Positions 34,875-34,911 of a stretch of 34,911 nucleotides of DNA are shown piece after piece. Source of the DNA: Strigomonas culicis (taxonomy: Eukaryota > Euglenozoa > Kinetoplastea > Trypanosomatida > Trypanosomatidae). The notes beneath the pieces are model-generated. The model made no database searches, had not been told where the DNA came from, and saw only the letters and a program-made list of their open reading frames with translations. The DNA lies in assembly GCA_000482145.1 (NCBI GenBank), contig AUXH01000144.1, forward strand, positions 1 through 34,911, read 5' to 3'. The position numbers and the translations under genes are program-made. Each line of letters begins with the position of its first letter. Position 1 is the stretch's first letter.

Positions 34875-34911
<37 letters not shown>
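34875..34911. repeat. (TA)n microsatellite at right edge
   Basis: About eighteen AT/TA units run to the last base, mirroring the left edge. Confidence 0.95.

Noticed and set aside
1..34911. CRISPR arrays, insertion sequences, retroelements, tRNA or rRNA genes
   Set aside because: No direct repeats with regular spacers, no transposase or reverse transcriptase motifs, and no tRNA-like cloverleaf or rRNA sequence noticed in the spacers. A tRNAscan and a repeat search would be needed to be certain.

Overview
This window looks like a piece of a trypanosomatid (kinetoplastid) nuclear genome. Eight large intronless genes all lie on the minus strand over about 33 kb, with no strand switch. Coding sequence is very GC-rich, with G/C strongly favoured at third codon positions. 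The 0.4-0.9 kb spacers are AT-rich and full of (TA)n, (CA)n, (GA)n and homopolymer tracts. Each gene start has a pyrimidine-rich tract and an AG upstream of it on the minus strand, as expected for spliced-leader trans-splicing of a polycistronic transcript. I cannot assign a genus. Both ends of the window are (TA)n microsatellites, so it may be a complete contig broken at repeats.

In order of transcription (right to left) the genes are: a SET-domain/Rubisco-LSMT-like lysine methyltransferase (34631-32394); a mitochondrial A-type Fe-S assembly protein of the ISCA1/Isa1 kind (31932-30970); an EF-hand protein of unknown role (30443-28728); a membrane-anchored methyltransferase-fold protein of spermidine-synthase/METTL13 type (28313-26595); two tandem PIN/auxin-efflux-carrier-like membrane transporters, each 716 aa (26133-23983 and 23052-20902); a secretory GH18 chitinase-like protein (20338-18860); and a giant 5592-aa VPS13 bridge-type lipid transfer protein (17955-1177). 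The last 1.2 kb on the left holds microsatellites and a short GC-rich island of uncertain nature.

These genes do not form an obvious pathway. Gene order in such units mostly reflects shared transcription, and regulation is expected to be post-transcriptional. The most interesting signal is at the VPS13 C-terminus: after the usual VPS13_C segment I see two separate dysferlin (DysF)-type motif sets where a PH-like domain would be expected. The same protein carries a CxxC-x17-CxxC zinc-knuckle-like insertion. Other points of interest are a dynein-LC8-type TQT motif kept in both transporter loops, an Asp-to-Asn change in the GH18 catalytic motif, an unusual SET-domain Asn-Tyr in place of Asn-His, and several perfect inverted repeats. 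All domain calls are from reading motifs by eye; no database search or structure prediction was run.
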